NCBI GenBank assembly: GCA_029210545.1
Contig: JARGFV010000046.1
Coordinates: 1-18,293, forward strand
DNA from: a bacterium
GTDB lineage: Bacteria; BMS3Abin14
Length of the DNA stretch: 18,293 nucleotides
Direction: 5' to 3'
Shown: positions 1-5,587 of the stretch, in pieces
Layout: each line of letters opens with the position of its first letter
Numbering within the stretch: position 1 is the stretch's first letter
Program-made: the position numbers and the translations under genes
Notes under the pieces: generated by a model
Database searches by the model: none
Seen by the model: the letters and a program-made list of their open reading frames with translations, nothing else
What the model was told of the DNA's origin: nothing

Positions 1-472
1 CCTCAAGGCGCAGTTCCTTGACCAGGCGATCCTGGAGGGTCTGGTTGGCCCGTTCGACACGTCCTTTGGCCTGTGGGGTATGGGCGTGGATGGCTTCGAT
101 GTCCAGAGCATCAAGAGCCCTGCCGAACTGGGTCAAGCCGTTGCCGGAGACGGCTTCTTTGGTGTTGATCCGGAAGATGCTGTGCTTGTCTGAATATAGG
201 CTCACAGGGCGTCCATAACGTTTCAGGCAGGCTCTCACGGCTTCCATGTAGGCCTGAGTGGTCTCAGAGGGCACGAAACGCAGGTAGAGCAGGCTCCCGG
301 TTGCGTCGTCGATGAAAACGATGAGGGTGCAGGATTCAGCCCGCCCTTCGAACCAGTCATGGGGTGAGCCGTCGATCTGGATGAGTTCTCCGAAACGTGA
401 GCGCCGTTCACGCAACTGAAAGGCTTTGGGATATTTGCGTTTTTTGGGTTTCCAGATACCTTCGTTGATCAT
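1..472 (-). pseudogene. ISNCY-family (IS1202-like) transposase fragment, 5'-truncated
   Basis: Read from 472 down to the window edge, this frame is open and encodes an rve/DDE integrase core. It begins MINEGIWKPKKRK, then has QIDGSPHDWFEGR (first Asp), IVFIDDATGSLLYLRFVPSE, YSDKHSIFRIN (second Asp) and VERANQTLQDRLVKELRL (third acidic residue). These are hallmark motifs of ISNCY/IS1202-type transposases, which normally exceed 400 residues. The N-terminal helix-turn-helix half is missing: an in-frame TGA lies just before the Met codon, and HEANR, which would lead naturally into this segment, is in another frame, so a frameshift or deletion has occurred. The gene continues past position 1, so its C-terminus cannot be judged. 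It is probably inactive. No terminal inverted repeat is visible in the window. Family assignment is from remembered motifs. Confidence 0.8.
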
Positions 473-574
473 CTGTTGGCCTCATGCTTTGCCAAATCGG
501 GGAATTAGCTTACAATGCCGCCATTTAAAGCATATAAATGTTTACAACACACCCCTCGACAGGCTTCCATCTTC

Positions 575-593
575 GTCACGCCTTTGGCGTGAC
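575..593. repeat. Perfect 8-bp hairpin (GTCACGCC-ttt-GGCGTGAC), dispersed copy
   Basis: An 8-bp perfect stem with a 3-base loop. The same stem with loop tct recurs at 3866-3884. It sits inside a short repeat-like stretch (about 555-625) rich in 'acaggc' and 'tacgaYggacaag' words that also appear near 1650. It is probably a dispersed palindromic unit. Nothing coding is supported between 480 and 665. Confidence 0.55.
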
Positions 594-674
594 TACGATG
601 GACAAGACGGTGGACAGGCAGCGCGGGCGGCCTGTCTCCAGGGGTTACGATCCCGATCCTGGCCGGGAGGTTTG

Positions 675-934
675 ATGCCGCGAAAAAACTCTCCTGTTGG
701 TCGATGATTCCCTGTTTATGCTTGAGCCTTAAAGCGGACCCCCGAACCAGCAACACTCCTGTCGTCATTGTCGCCGGCCAGAAGAGAAGTCCGGCCATCG
801 ACCTGGAAGGCACCATCAGGTGGACGACGACCGTGAAGGGGGAGCAATCCCACGGCGCGGGGGTCCAGTTCCTTAAACCCGGTGACCGGGTAGCGCGGCT
901 GATCAGGCAGTATGTCGAATCCGTCAATATGTAG
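675..934 (+). pseudogene. Decayed receiver-PilZ response-regulator gene (two frameshifts, internal deletions)
   Basis: A Shine-Dalgarno-like GGGAGG (665-670) precedes ATG 675 and MPRK. After a one-base shift in the A-run and CTCT tract, the frame at 691 reads LLLVDDSLFMLE, the N-terminal acidic pocket of a receiver domain. This runs into a stop at 730. A second shift brings in the frame of 704-934: LKADPRTSNTPVVIVAG, a receiver beta-5 region, joined to DLEGTIRWTTTVKGEQSHGAGVQFL, typical of the C-terminal half of a PilZ (c-di-GMP binding) domain. The middle of the receiver, including the phosphorylated Asp, and the N-terminal part of PilZ with its RxxxR motif are absent. An intact relative would be roughly 220-250 residues. 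The locus is therefore a relic, lying beside a transposase relic. Domain calls rest on motif recognition. Confidence 0.65.
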
Positions 935-941
935 CTAGACG

Positions 942-968
942 TTGTCAGCAGAGTATTCTTCTGATAAT
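942..968 (+). promoter_or_regulatory. Possible promoter for the small ORF/nucleotidyltransferase pair
   Basis: TTGTCA (942-947) and GATAAT (963-968) are separated by 15 bases. Initiation would fall next to ATG 977, giving an almost leaderless transcript, which fits the lack of a Shine-Dalgarno there. The spacing is short, so this is tentative. Confidence 0.3.
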
Positions 969-976
969 TTATTGAT

Positions 977-1177
977 ATGAAAGGGAAAATATCTCACAGC
1001 CGTGGTGAGGAGGCCATCGAGGCCAAGGCCCGCTGGTTTCGTTCCCTGTCCCTTACGGAAAGGATGGAGCTTCTGTGTTCTTATACGGACCTTGCCCTCT
1101 CCATTAACCCCGATCTGCCTGGACTAAAAGATGATCAACCGCCTGGTCGTAGTCTTCGAATCGTTAGAAAAACATAA
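977..1177 (+). CDS. Small protein partnered with nucleotidyltransferase (putative antitoxin-like)
   Basis: A 66-residue protein, MKGKISHSRGEEAIEAKARWFRSLSLTERMELLCSY onward. The core 'EEAxEAKARWFxSLSLxERMExLCxxTDLALxxNP' resembles small uncharacterised proteins that I recall being encoded directly upstream of minimal nucleotidyltransferases in deltaproteobacteria and related lineages. It is probably helical, with no signal peptide or DNA-binding motif that I can identify. It overlaps the following gene by 47 bases in another frame, implying coupled expression. No good Shine-Dalgarno precedes ATG 977. Function is unknown. The paired layout suggests an antitoxin or cofactor role for the nucleotidyltransferase, but that is inference from arrangement only. 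Confidence 0.7.
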   Translation: MKGKISHSRGEEAIEAKARWFRSLSLTERMELLCSYTDLALSINPDLPGLKDDQPPGRSLRIVRKT

Positions 1178-1577
1178 CGTTCGTTACCTTGTTATTGGGG
1201 GAATTGCCGCAGTATTGTACGGTGTCCCTCGGGCTACCTTCGATCTTGACATCCTTATCGATCCCACTGAGAAAAACGTTTCCAACCTGCTTGCGGCATT
1301 ACTGGATGCCGGATTAGCAACAGCTGGAGATATCTCCGTAAACGAGCTTCTGGAACACGAGATAACCGTGTTTTCCGACAGGGTCAGGATCGACGTTCAG
1401 ACCCGTACGCCCGGCATTGAGTTCGCGGATTCCTGGGGGCGCCGTAATACTCTCGCTTACCAGGGGCAGTCGTTCGAAGTCGTGTCCAGGGAAGACCTTG
1501 TCCTTGCCAAAAAGGCCGCCGGGCGTGAGGTGGATCTTGAGGATGTCAGGATTCTGGAATTACCGGACGAGGAGTAG
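1131..1577 (+). CDS. Minimal nucleotidyltransferase-fold protein (AbiEii/DUF6036-like)
   Basis: A 148-residue nucleotidyltransferase-fold protein. VIGGIAAVLYGVPRATFDLDILID (about residues 22-45) contains the Gly-Gly motif followed by the DxD metal pair, and VRIDVQTR (about 88-95) supplies the third acidic ligand. The C-terminal FEVVSREDLVLAKKAAGREVDLEDVRIL is the conserved 'SxEDLIxxKxxAGRxxDxxDVxxL' block of this superfamily. It looks intact and probably transfers a nucleotide to protein or tRNA; related families include AbiEii- and MenA-type toxins. It starts inside the 3' end of the small upstream ORF (47-base overlap), a toxin-antitoxin-like layout. The lower-GC codon use here and the surrounding relics suggest an accessory island. 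Substrate and toxicity are unknown. Confidence 0.8.
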   Translation: MINRLVVVFESLEKHNVRYLVIGGIAAVLYGVPRATFDLDILIDPTEKNVSNLLAALLDAGLATAGDISVNELLEHEITVFSDRVRIDVQTRTPGIEFADSWGRRNTLAYQGQSFEVVSREDLVLAKKAAGREVDLEDVRILELPDEE

Positions 1578-1605
1578 TATCCTCATCCAGGACTTCCCCT
1601 TCGCT

Positions 1606-1745
1606 AATTACGGACTGGCGTCCCAGCTTCCGACTTCGCTCTTCGAGCTACGACGGACAAGTCGGGGGACAGGCTTCCGCCTACGCTTGCAGCTACGGCG
1701 TGACAAGCCCGTCTTCGCTGAAGCTACGCCGTGGCAAGCAGGACT
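1606..1745. repeat. Repeat-rich spacer with 'CCGTAGCTTnnnGCGAAG' words
   Basis: This stretch is built from related short words such as ctacgacggacaag, cttcgctgaagctacg and gctacggcgtgacaag, with local inverted pairs. Related words recur at 590-605 and in cagccgtagcttcatgcg at about 15421. Open frames through it are repeat-derived and have no protein-like character. It is probably a cluster of dispersed palindromic units. Confidence 0.45.
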
Positions 1746-1783
1746 TCTCACCATATCCAGGTTCGAGTCCGCGTCAGAATCAG

Positions 1784-1829
1784 ATACAAAAAAAGAGCCC
1801 ACCCGACTGGGAAGGCTCTTTTTTTGTAT
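1784..1829 (-). terminator. Strong bidirectional intrinsic terminator after tRNA-Arg
   Basis: A perfect 16-bp inverted repeat: 1784-1799 (ATACAAAAAAAGAGCC) pairs with 1814-1829. The loop is 14 bases, and 7-base A and T tracts lie within the arms. It begins one base after the CCA end of tRNA-Arg on the minus strand, and also faces the nucleotidyltransferase gene from the other side. Confidence 0.85.
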
Positions 1830-1906
1830 TGGCACGCCCGACAGGACTCGAACCTGTGGCCTGCGGATTAGAAGTCCGCTGCTCTATCCAGCTGAGCTAC
1901 GGGCGC
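1830..1906 (-). tRNA. tRNA-Arg (anticodon TCT)
   Basis: The reverse strand folds as a complete tRNA. The acceptor strand is GCGCCCG, the D arm follows TA-GCTC, the anticodon arm GCGGA-CTTCTAA-TCCGC places TCT at the anticodon, the T arm contains GGTTCGAGTCC, and CCA is encoded. The first acceptor pair is a G-U wobble. It decodes AGA (and AGG by wobble). It lies 142 bases downstream of tRNA-Pro on the same strand; the spacer contains a heptad array and an inverted repeat. Confidence 0.96.
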
Positions 1907-1930
1907 AAGCGACGGTGCAACCGTCGTAGA

Positions 1931-2002
1931 GCTATGTGCCAGGTACTAGGTGCTATGGGTAATCGCGTTTTTCCATAGTTCATAGCCCATAGTACATAGT
2001 CC
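1931..2002. repeat. Heptad array, two inverted arms, between tRNA-Arg and tRNA-Pro
   Basis: The left arm at 1931-1958 is four 7-base units (GCTATGT, GCCAGGT, ACTAGGT, GCTATGG). The right arm at 1973-2000 is four 7-base units (CCATAGT, TCATAGC, CCATAGT, ACATAGT). The arms are roughly complementary, for example CTATGG with CCATAG, so the region can fold into alternative hairpins. It belongs to the window-wide heptad-array class. Confidence 0.7.
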
Positions 2003-2003
2003 A

Positions 2004-2125
<122 letters not shown>

Positions 2126-2185
2126 AGGCGAAGTACCTTACATAAACATTACCCAAAATCCAAGGAGCAATATCCATACAGTACG

Positions 2186-2270
2186 GTGAATCGTGAAGGG
2201 TGAAACGTGAAACGTAAGGTGTGAAGTGTAAAGAAGCAATAACCCCGATCCGGACCGTTCACTGTTCACT
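2186..2270. repeat. Heptad array (GTGAAnn) with opposed arm reaching into rdgB
   Basis: 2186-2234 is seven consecutive 7-base units (GTGAATC, GTGAAGG, GTGAAAC twice, GTAAGGT, GTGAAGT, GTAAAGA). An opposing arm of two GTTCACT units at 2257-2270 runs through the rdgB stop codon (2259-2261) and encodes its final SSEQ residues. GTGAA pairs with TTCAC, so the stop can lie in a hairpin. Confidence 0.75.
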
Positions 2271-2879
2271 GCTCTTGCGCAGCTTCCTCTCGATCTCCTC
2301 CCACATCTTCGCCAGGGCCTCGAGGGCCCGGAACCGGTGGCTTACACGGTTCTTCTCCTCGACGGTCATCTCGGCAAAGGTCCTGTCGGCGGGGATGTAG
2401 AAGAACACCGGGTCGTAGCCGAAACCCTTGAGCCCCCTCTTCTGGAAGGTGATGAGGCCGTCCACACGCCCTCCCGCCTCCCAGGTCCGCCCGTCGGGGG
2501 CGGCCAGGACCATGACGCAGGCGAAGTGGGCCATGCGCCCGGATTCCGGCACGTGGGCCATGCGCTCCAATAACAGGGCCATGTTGGCCTCGCTGTCACC
2601 GTCCTGGCCGGCATAACGGGAGGAGTGGACCCCGGGTTGCCCTCCCAGTGCCTTTACCACCAGGCCCGAATCGTCGGCCAGGGCCGGCATCCCGGCCCAG
2701 GCAGCGACAGCCCTGGCCTTTAATGCGGCGTTGCCGGCAAAGGTGCCGGCATCTTCCACCACCAATGGCGGGGCGCCCGGGATATCGGCGAGGGACAGCA
2801 CCTCGACCGAGTGTTTATCGAGGATAGCTTTGATTTCGGTAACTTTACCGCGATTGTTGGTGGCGAGGACGATTTTCAT
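2259..2879 (-). CDS. rdgB: XTP/dITP diphosphatase (RdgB/HAM1 family)
   Basis: A 206-residue Maf/HAM1-fold pyrophosphatase that hydrolyses dITP, XTP and ITP to monophosphates, cleaning the nucleotide pool of deaminated purines. The family signatures are in order: TNNRGK at 7-12 (substrate loop), LADDSGL at 67-73 (catalytic and metal-binding Asp), QPGVHSSRYAG at 81-91, FGYDPVF at 153-159 and MTVEEKNRVSHRFRAL at 171-186. Length is normal. The ATG at 2877-2879 is the conserved start (MKIVLATNN) but has no recognisable Shine-Dalgarno; a heptad array lies about 25 bases upstream. The last residues, SSEQ, come from a heptad array. It is the promoter-distal gene after rph, a common rph-rdgB order, although a terminator hairpin lies between them. 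Confidence 0.95.
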   Translation of the reverse strand: MKIVLATNNRGKVTEIKAILDKHSVEVLSLADIPGAPPLVVEDAGTFAGNAALKARAVAAWAGMPALADDSGLVVKALGGQPGVHSSRYAGQDGDSEANMALLLERMAHVPESGRMAHFACVMVLAAPDGRTWEAGGRVDGLITFQKRGLKGFGYDPVFFYIPADRTFAEMTVEEKNRVSHRFRALEALAKMWEEIERKLRKSSEQ

Positions 2880-2903
2880 GGCATTGGTGGTTCGGATTTT
2901 TCT

Positions 2904-2931
2904 GTAAACCGTAAACCGTTAACTGTAAACA
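2904..2931. repeat. Heptad array (GTAAACC type) between rph and rdgB
   Basis: Four contiguous 7-base units: GTAAACC, GTAAACC, GTTAACT, GTAAACA. They lie between the rph terminator hairpin and the rdgB start. The same GTAAACC word makes up the array upstream of prmA at 9562-9589. Confidence 0.75.
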
Positions 2932-2981
2932 AAAGAAATTCCCGGTGAGTTCATTAACGCAACTCACCTAGAATTTCTTTT
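2931..2981 (-). terminator. Intrinsic terminator spanning the rph stop codon
   Basis: The outer stem 2931-2941/2971-2981 (AAAAGAAATTC with its complement, 11 bp) and inner stem 2944-2951/2961-2968 (GGTGAGTT with AACTCACC, 8 bp) are separated by a 2-by-2 internal loop. The 9-base apical loop contains the rph stop (2954-2956). On the minus strand the 3' arm is itself T-rich (TTTCTTTTGTTT). It would partly insulate rdgB from rph. Confidence 0.75.
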
Positions 2982-3721
2982 TGCCACTTCACGATCTCCC
3001 TGATCCCCTTGCTTCCCTCGGCGATGAGCCTGATCAGGTCGTCCTGGGTGAAGGTGGTTCCTTCCCCCCCCGCCTGGGCCTCCACCAGCCTCCCGCTGCC
3101 CGTCATGACCAGGGTCATGTCCACGTCCGCCTGTGAATCCTCGATGTAGCAGAGATCGAGGAGGGTCTGGCGGTCCACGATACCGATGCTCACCGCGGCG
3201 AGATGATCCTCCACGGGGATCTTCCGGAGCCGTTTTTGCTCCTTCATTTTCCTCAGAGCGTCCATCATGGCGATGAAGGCGCCGTTGATCGCCGTCGTCC
3301 TGGTGCCCCCGTCGGCCTGGATAACGTCGCAGTCCACGTAGTAGGTCCGCTCGCCCAGGGCGGTGGTGTCGATGACAGCCCTCATGGCCCTTCCGATGAG
3401 CCTCTGGATCTCGTAGGTCCGTCCGGTGGTCTTGATCACAGTCTCACGGTTGAGGCGGTTCTGGGTCGAGCGGGGGAGCATGCCGTACTCGGCGGTGATC
3501 CATCCATGTCCCGTTCCCCTCAGCCACGGCGGCACCCTTTCCTCCACCGAAACGCTGCAGACCACCCGTGTATTGCCAGCCTCCACGAGGACACTTCCCT
3601 CGGCGTGCATCAGGTAGGGCCTGGTGATCTTGATGGGGCGGCTCTGGTCCGGTCTGCGTCCGTCGGGCCTGATCAGATCGCCGAGCTTGAAAGTCAGGTC
3701 CTTGTCGTTCTTGTTACCCAT
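2954..3721 (-). CDS. rph: Ribonuclease PH
   Basis: A 255-residue phosphorolytic 3'-5' exoribonuclease that trims tRNA 3' ends and other RNAs; it forms a hexameric ring in the cytoplasm. Diagnostic segments are IRPDGRRPDQSRPI (17-30), GNTRVVCSVSVEERVPPWLRG (49-69), EYGMLPRSTQNRLNRE (78-93, phosphate and RNA-binding Arg residues), IGRAMRAVID (109-118) and DCDVIQADGGTRTTAINGAF (130-149). I place the start at ATG 3719-3721 because GGAGAG (3729-3734) lies 7 bases upstream and homology begins there; the open frame continues upstream only through repeats. The upstream neighbour murI ends in its own terminator, so rph is probably transcribed separately or by read-through. Confidence 0.96.
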   Translation of the reverse strand: MGNKNDKDLTFKLGDLIRPDGRRPDQSRPIKITRPYLMHAEGSVLVEAGNTRVVCSVSVEERVPPWLRGTGHGWITAEYGMLPRSTQNRLNRETVIKTTGRTYEIQRLIGRAMRAVIDTTALGERTYYVDCDVIQADGGTRTTAINGAFIAMMDALRKMKEQKRLRKIPVEDHLAAVSIGIVDRQTLLDLCYIEDSQADVDMTLVMTGSGRLVEAQAGGEGTTFTQDDLIRLIAEGSKGIREIVKWQKEILGELR

Positions 3722-3760
3722 TATGTGGCTCTCCGTGTAAATTCCAGAATCCATTTTCCT

Positions 3761-3795
3761 CTTCGACAAGCTCAGGGCCATGAGCAAGGTCGAAG
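3761..3795. repeat. Dispersed palindrome of the CTTCGACnnGCTCAGGG type
   Basis: CTTCGAC-aag-CTCA is mirrored by TGAG-caa-GGTCGAAG, giving a hairpin with two stems. Related words occur at 10647-10710 (several) and 15513-15532 (gccctgagcctggcgaaggg). It resembles dispersed palindromes I have seen in many environmental genomes. Confidence 0.6.
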
Positions 3796-3865
3796 GGCAG
3801 ATTCCAAAGGTCATCGATCGGGCGAGGTTTTTCTCCCCCTCGCCCCCTCTCCGTTTCTCCCCCTC

Positions 3866-3913
3866 GTCACGCCTCTGGCGTGACCTTTCTTTTGTCATTC
3901 AGACAAAAGAAAG
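3866..3913. repeat. Two consecutive perfect hairpins between rph and murI
   Basis: The first is 3866-3873/3877-3884 (GTCACGCC stem, 3-base loop, second copy of the 575-593 unit). It is followed directly by 3885-3896/3902-3913 (CTTTCTTTTGTC, 12-bp perfect stem, 5-base loop). The murI terminator hairpin comes next at 3915. The 3722-3932 spacer has no coding signal. Confidence 0.65.
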
Positions 3914-3914
3914 T

Positions 3915-3938
3915 GACTGACGGCTAAAGCCGTCAGTC
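3915..3938 (-). terminator. Intrinsic terminator overlapping the murI stop codon
   Basis: A perfect 10-bp stem (GACTGACGGC, 3915-3924; complement 3929-3938) with loop taaa. On the minus strand it is followed by ACTTTCTTTTGTC, a T-rich tract. The murI stop (3933-3935) lies in the 5' arm. Confidence 0.75.
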
Positions 3939-4739
3939 CTCTTCCCCCTCCACAATAGTCACCTGGGTGACGCCGGTGATCTCACGCTCCAGGAACAGGC
4001 GCCCCACATCGGCGAACCTGCCTGGTGAATCGGTCACCTCGAACAGGTCCTGCCCCGGGGCGCTGTCGTCCGTGAACCCCTTTTCCTCAAGGTGGCTCTT
4101 GACCGCTTGTGCCGTTTCCTGGCCCGAATCGATGAGGGTGATCCCGTTACCCATGACCATGGAGATGACCCGCTTCAGCATGGGATAGTGGGTGCATCCC
4201 AGAACAAGGGTGTCAACATCGGCGTCGAGGTGCGGCTCCAGGTACCGGATGGCCACATCCTGGGTGATCGGATCGGTAAACCACCCTTCCTCGACCAGGG
4301 GTACGAACAGGGGGCACGGGGTGGCGATCACGCTCACTGCGGGGTCGAGGTCGGCGATGGCTTTCTGGTAGGCGCCGCTGGAGATGGTGCCCCGGGTCCC
4401 GAGGACCCCGACCACGCGGCTTCGCGTGGCGTCAACGGCGGCTTTTGCTCCGGGTACCACGACCCCGAAGCAGGGAATTTCAAGAGTGTCCTTGAGGACG
4501 TCCATGGCGTATGCCGAGGCGGTATTGCACGCCACGATGACCGCGTCGACCTCCTGGCCTGCCAGGTACCTGGCGATCTGAAGGCTGTATTGAGTCACCG
4601 TCCTGGCTGATTTGGTCCCGTAAGGAACCCTGGCCGTGTCTCCGAAATACCGGATATCGGCTCCGGGAAGCGCCCTCCGAACCTCCCGGTACACGGTGAG
4701 GCCGCCTATACCGCTGTCGAAGATGCCGAGCTTTATCAC
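3933..4739 (-). CDS. murI: Glutamate racemase
   Basis: A 268-residue cofactor-independent racemase making D-glutamate for peptidoglycan. It has FDSGIGG (7-13), YFGDTARVPYG (31-41) and the two catalytic cysteines in ACNTAS (Cys71) and GCTHYP (Cys182). Length matches the family. The start is GTG 4737-4739, with GGAGG about 7 bases upstream. The frame stays open further upstream only because a period-8 array encodes a repetitive PRVPVS-like string, so the longer version is rejected. It sits among peptidoglycan genes (PBP, amidase), which fits its role. It is separated from the gerM-like gene by 272 bases containing that array, and its stop is inside a terminator. Confidence 0.96.
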   Translation of the reverse strand: MIKLGIFDSGIGGLTVYREVRRALPGADIRYFGDTARVPYGTKSARTVTQYSLQIARYLAGQEVDAVIVACNTASAYAMDVLKDTLEIPCFGVVVPGAKAAVDATRSRVVGVLGTRGTISSGAYQKAIADLDPAVSVIATPCPLFVPLVEEGWFTDPITQDVAIRYLEPHLDADVDTLVLGCTHYPMLKRVISMVMGNGITLIDSGQETAQAVKSHLEEKGFTDDSAPGQDLFEVTDSPGRFADVGRLFLEREITGVTQVTIVEGEED

Positions 4740-4753
4740 GGGTAAGCCTCCAA

Positions 4754-4834
4754 GACACGGGGACACGGGGACACGGGGACACGGGGTAGAGCCAATATTA
4801 CGACACTGGGATACTGGGACACGGGGACGCGGGG
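4754..4834. repeat. Period-8 tandem array upstream of murI
   Basis: Four exact units of GACACGGG at 4754-4785, then a gap and four variant units (acactggg, atactggg, acacgggg, acgcgggg) at 4803-4834. Read on the minus strand, the exact block ends just before the murI Shine-Dalgarno, so copy number would alter the 5' leader. The remaining 4835-5011 spacer has no coding signal; it contains ctccgtgtctccgcgg-type words and an AT-rich patch that may hold a murI promoter. Confidence 0.8.
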
Positions 4835-4993
4835 TGGAGTCATTTGCGAAATTCCTGTACACAGAGATACGAAGGCATGGTCCAGGATTGCATGATAAAT
4901 AATTTGCAGCACTTACAAAGCGTTGCGTATGTATTGGGTAAGATTGTCAGGTTCTTTCTCCGTGTCTCCGCGGCACCGCGTCTCCCCTTCATG

Positions 4994-5012
4994 ATTCGTC
5001 CGCCGGACGAAT
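4994..5012. repeat. Palindrome at the gerM-like stop codon
   Basis: ATTCGTCCG-c-CGGACGAAT is a perfect 9-bp palindrome around a single base. Its right edge overlaps the stop codon at 5012-5014. No T tract follows on the minus strand, so classical termination is doubtful. Confidence 0.55.
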
Positions 5013-5587
5013 TATTCCCACTCCCCCGACAGCAGCTGCACCCTGCCGGGGAGAGGGCCGCTGATGTCCACGTGGCCGGCGAGGGTTTCCCTCTCCCTTC
5101 CGTCAACGATGATCTGCACCTGATCGACCTCAGTGAAGTTCTCGGTGATCGTGTTGACGATGGAGTAAACGGTGAGGACCTCGGTCCAGGCGCCTCCGGG
5201 GTGCTCGTCCACGATGCTGGCTCCCAGGTCCACCCACACGGTGGCATCCTGAAAGTACACGGCCTTGACCTGTGTGGTTTCCGGCAGGGTTCGGACACGG
5301 TCCTCACCGACGGGCCCCTTCACCAGTTCCTCGATCACGGCCCGCAACAACCCCTGCCGGCCCGTTCCGGCAACCTCCCGGCGCTCCAGCGCCAGTCTCC
5401 TGCCGGAACTGTCGGCGAAATACAGGTCCACCTCCCGGGTCATGGAAGTGTCGGAAGAAGGCTCCTCGGACCCGGACAGGCTGATCTCCCCTGCCCCTCC
5501 CCCTCCCTGTACGGAAAGACGGAGGTAAGCGTAGAGGCCACCGATCACCACCACGAGAAGCGCAGCGACGATAAAGCCCTTTCTCAT
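5012..5587 (-). CDS. GerM-domain membrane-anchored protein
   Basis: A 191-residue protein with one N-terminal transmembrane segment (about 5-21, FIVAALLVVVIGGLYAY), a Gly/Ser-rich linker, and a GerM domain from about residue 50. Typical GerM segments are VDLYFADSSGRRLALERREV, LLRAVIEELVKGP, LPETTQVKAVYFQDATVWVDL and YSIVNTITENFTEVDQVQIIVDG. GerM was first known from Bacillus spore germination and is widespread in non-sporeformers, often beside an amidase or rph. Its biochemical role is unknown; an envelope or peptidoglycan-associated function is inferred from neighbours. Its ATG overlaps the amidase stop by four bases (ATGA), so the two are translationally coupled. Confidence 0.9.
   Translation of the reverse strand: MRKGFIVAALLVVVIGGLYAYLRLSVQGGGGAGEISLSGSEEPSSDTSMTREVDLYFADSSGRRLALERREVAGTGRQGLLRAVIEELVKGPVGEDRVRTLPETTQVKAVYFQDATVWVDLGASIVDEHPGGAWTEVLTVYSIVNTITENFTEVDQVQIIVDGRERETLAGHVDISGPLPGRVQLLSGEWE

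Noticed and set aside
505-927. Minus-strand open frame of 140 codons opposite the receiver-PilZ relic
   Set aside because: It is the antisense of recognisable receiver/PilZ segments and of a hairpin repeat; no protein-like motif or Shine-Dalgarno.
1755-1780. GGTTCGAGTCC resembling a tRNA T arm near 1760
   Set aside because: Flanking bases do not form the T stem and no acceptor or anticodon arm is nearby on either strand.
1417-1929. Plus-strand open frame of 170 codons running into the tRNA-Arg gene
   Set aside because: It overlaps the nucleotidyltransferase gene, repeats, the terminator and the antisense of tRNA-Arg.
3722-3898. 59-residue N-terminal extension of RNase PH
   Set aside because: The extension is encoded by hairpin repeats; GGAGAG and family homology both place the start at 3721.
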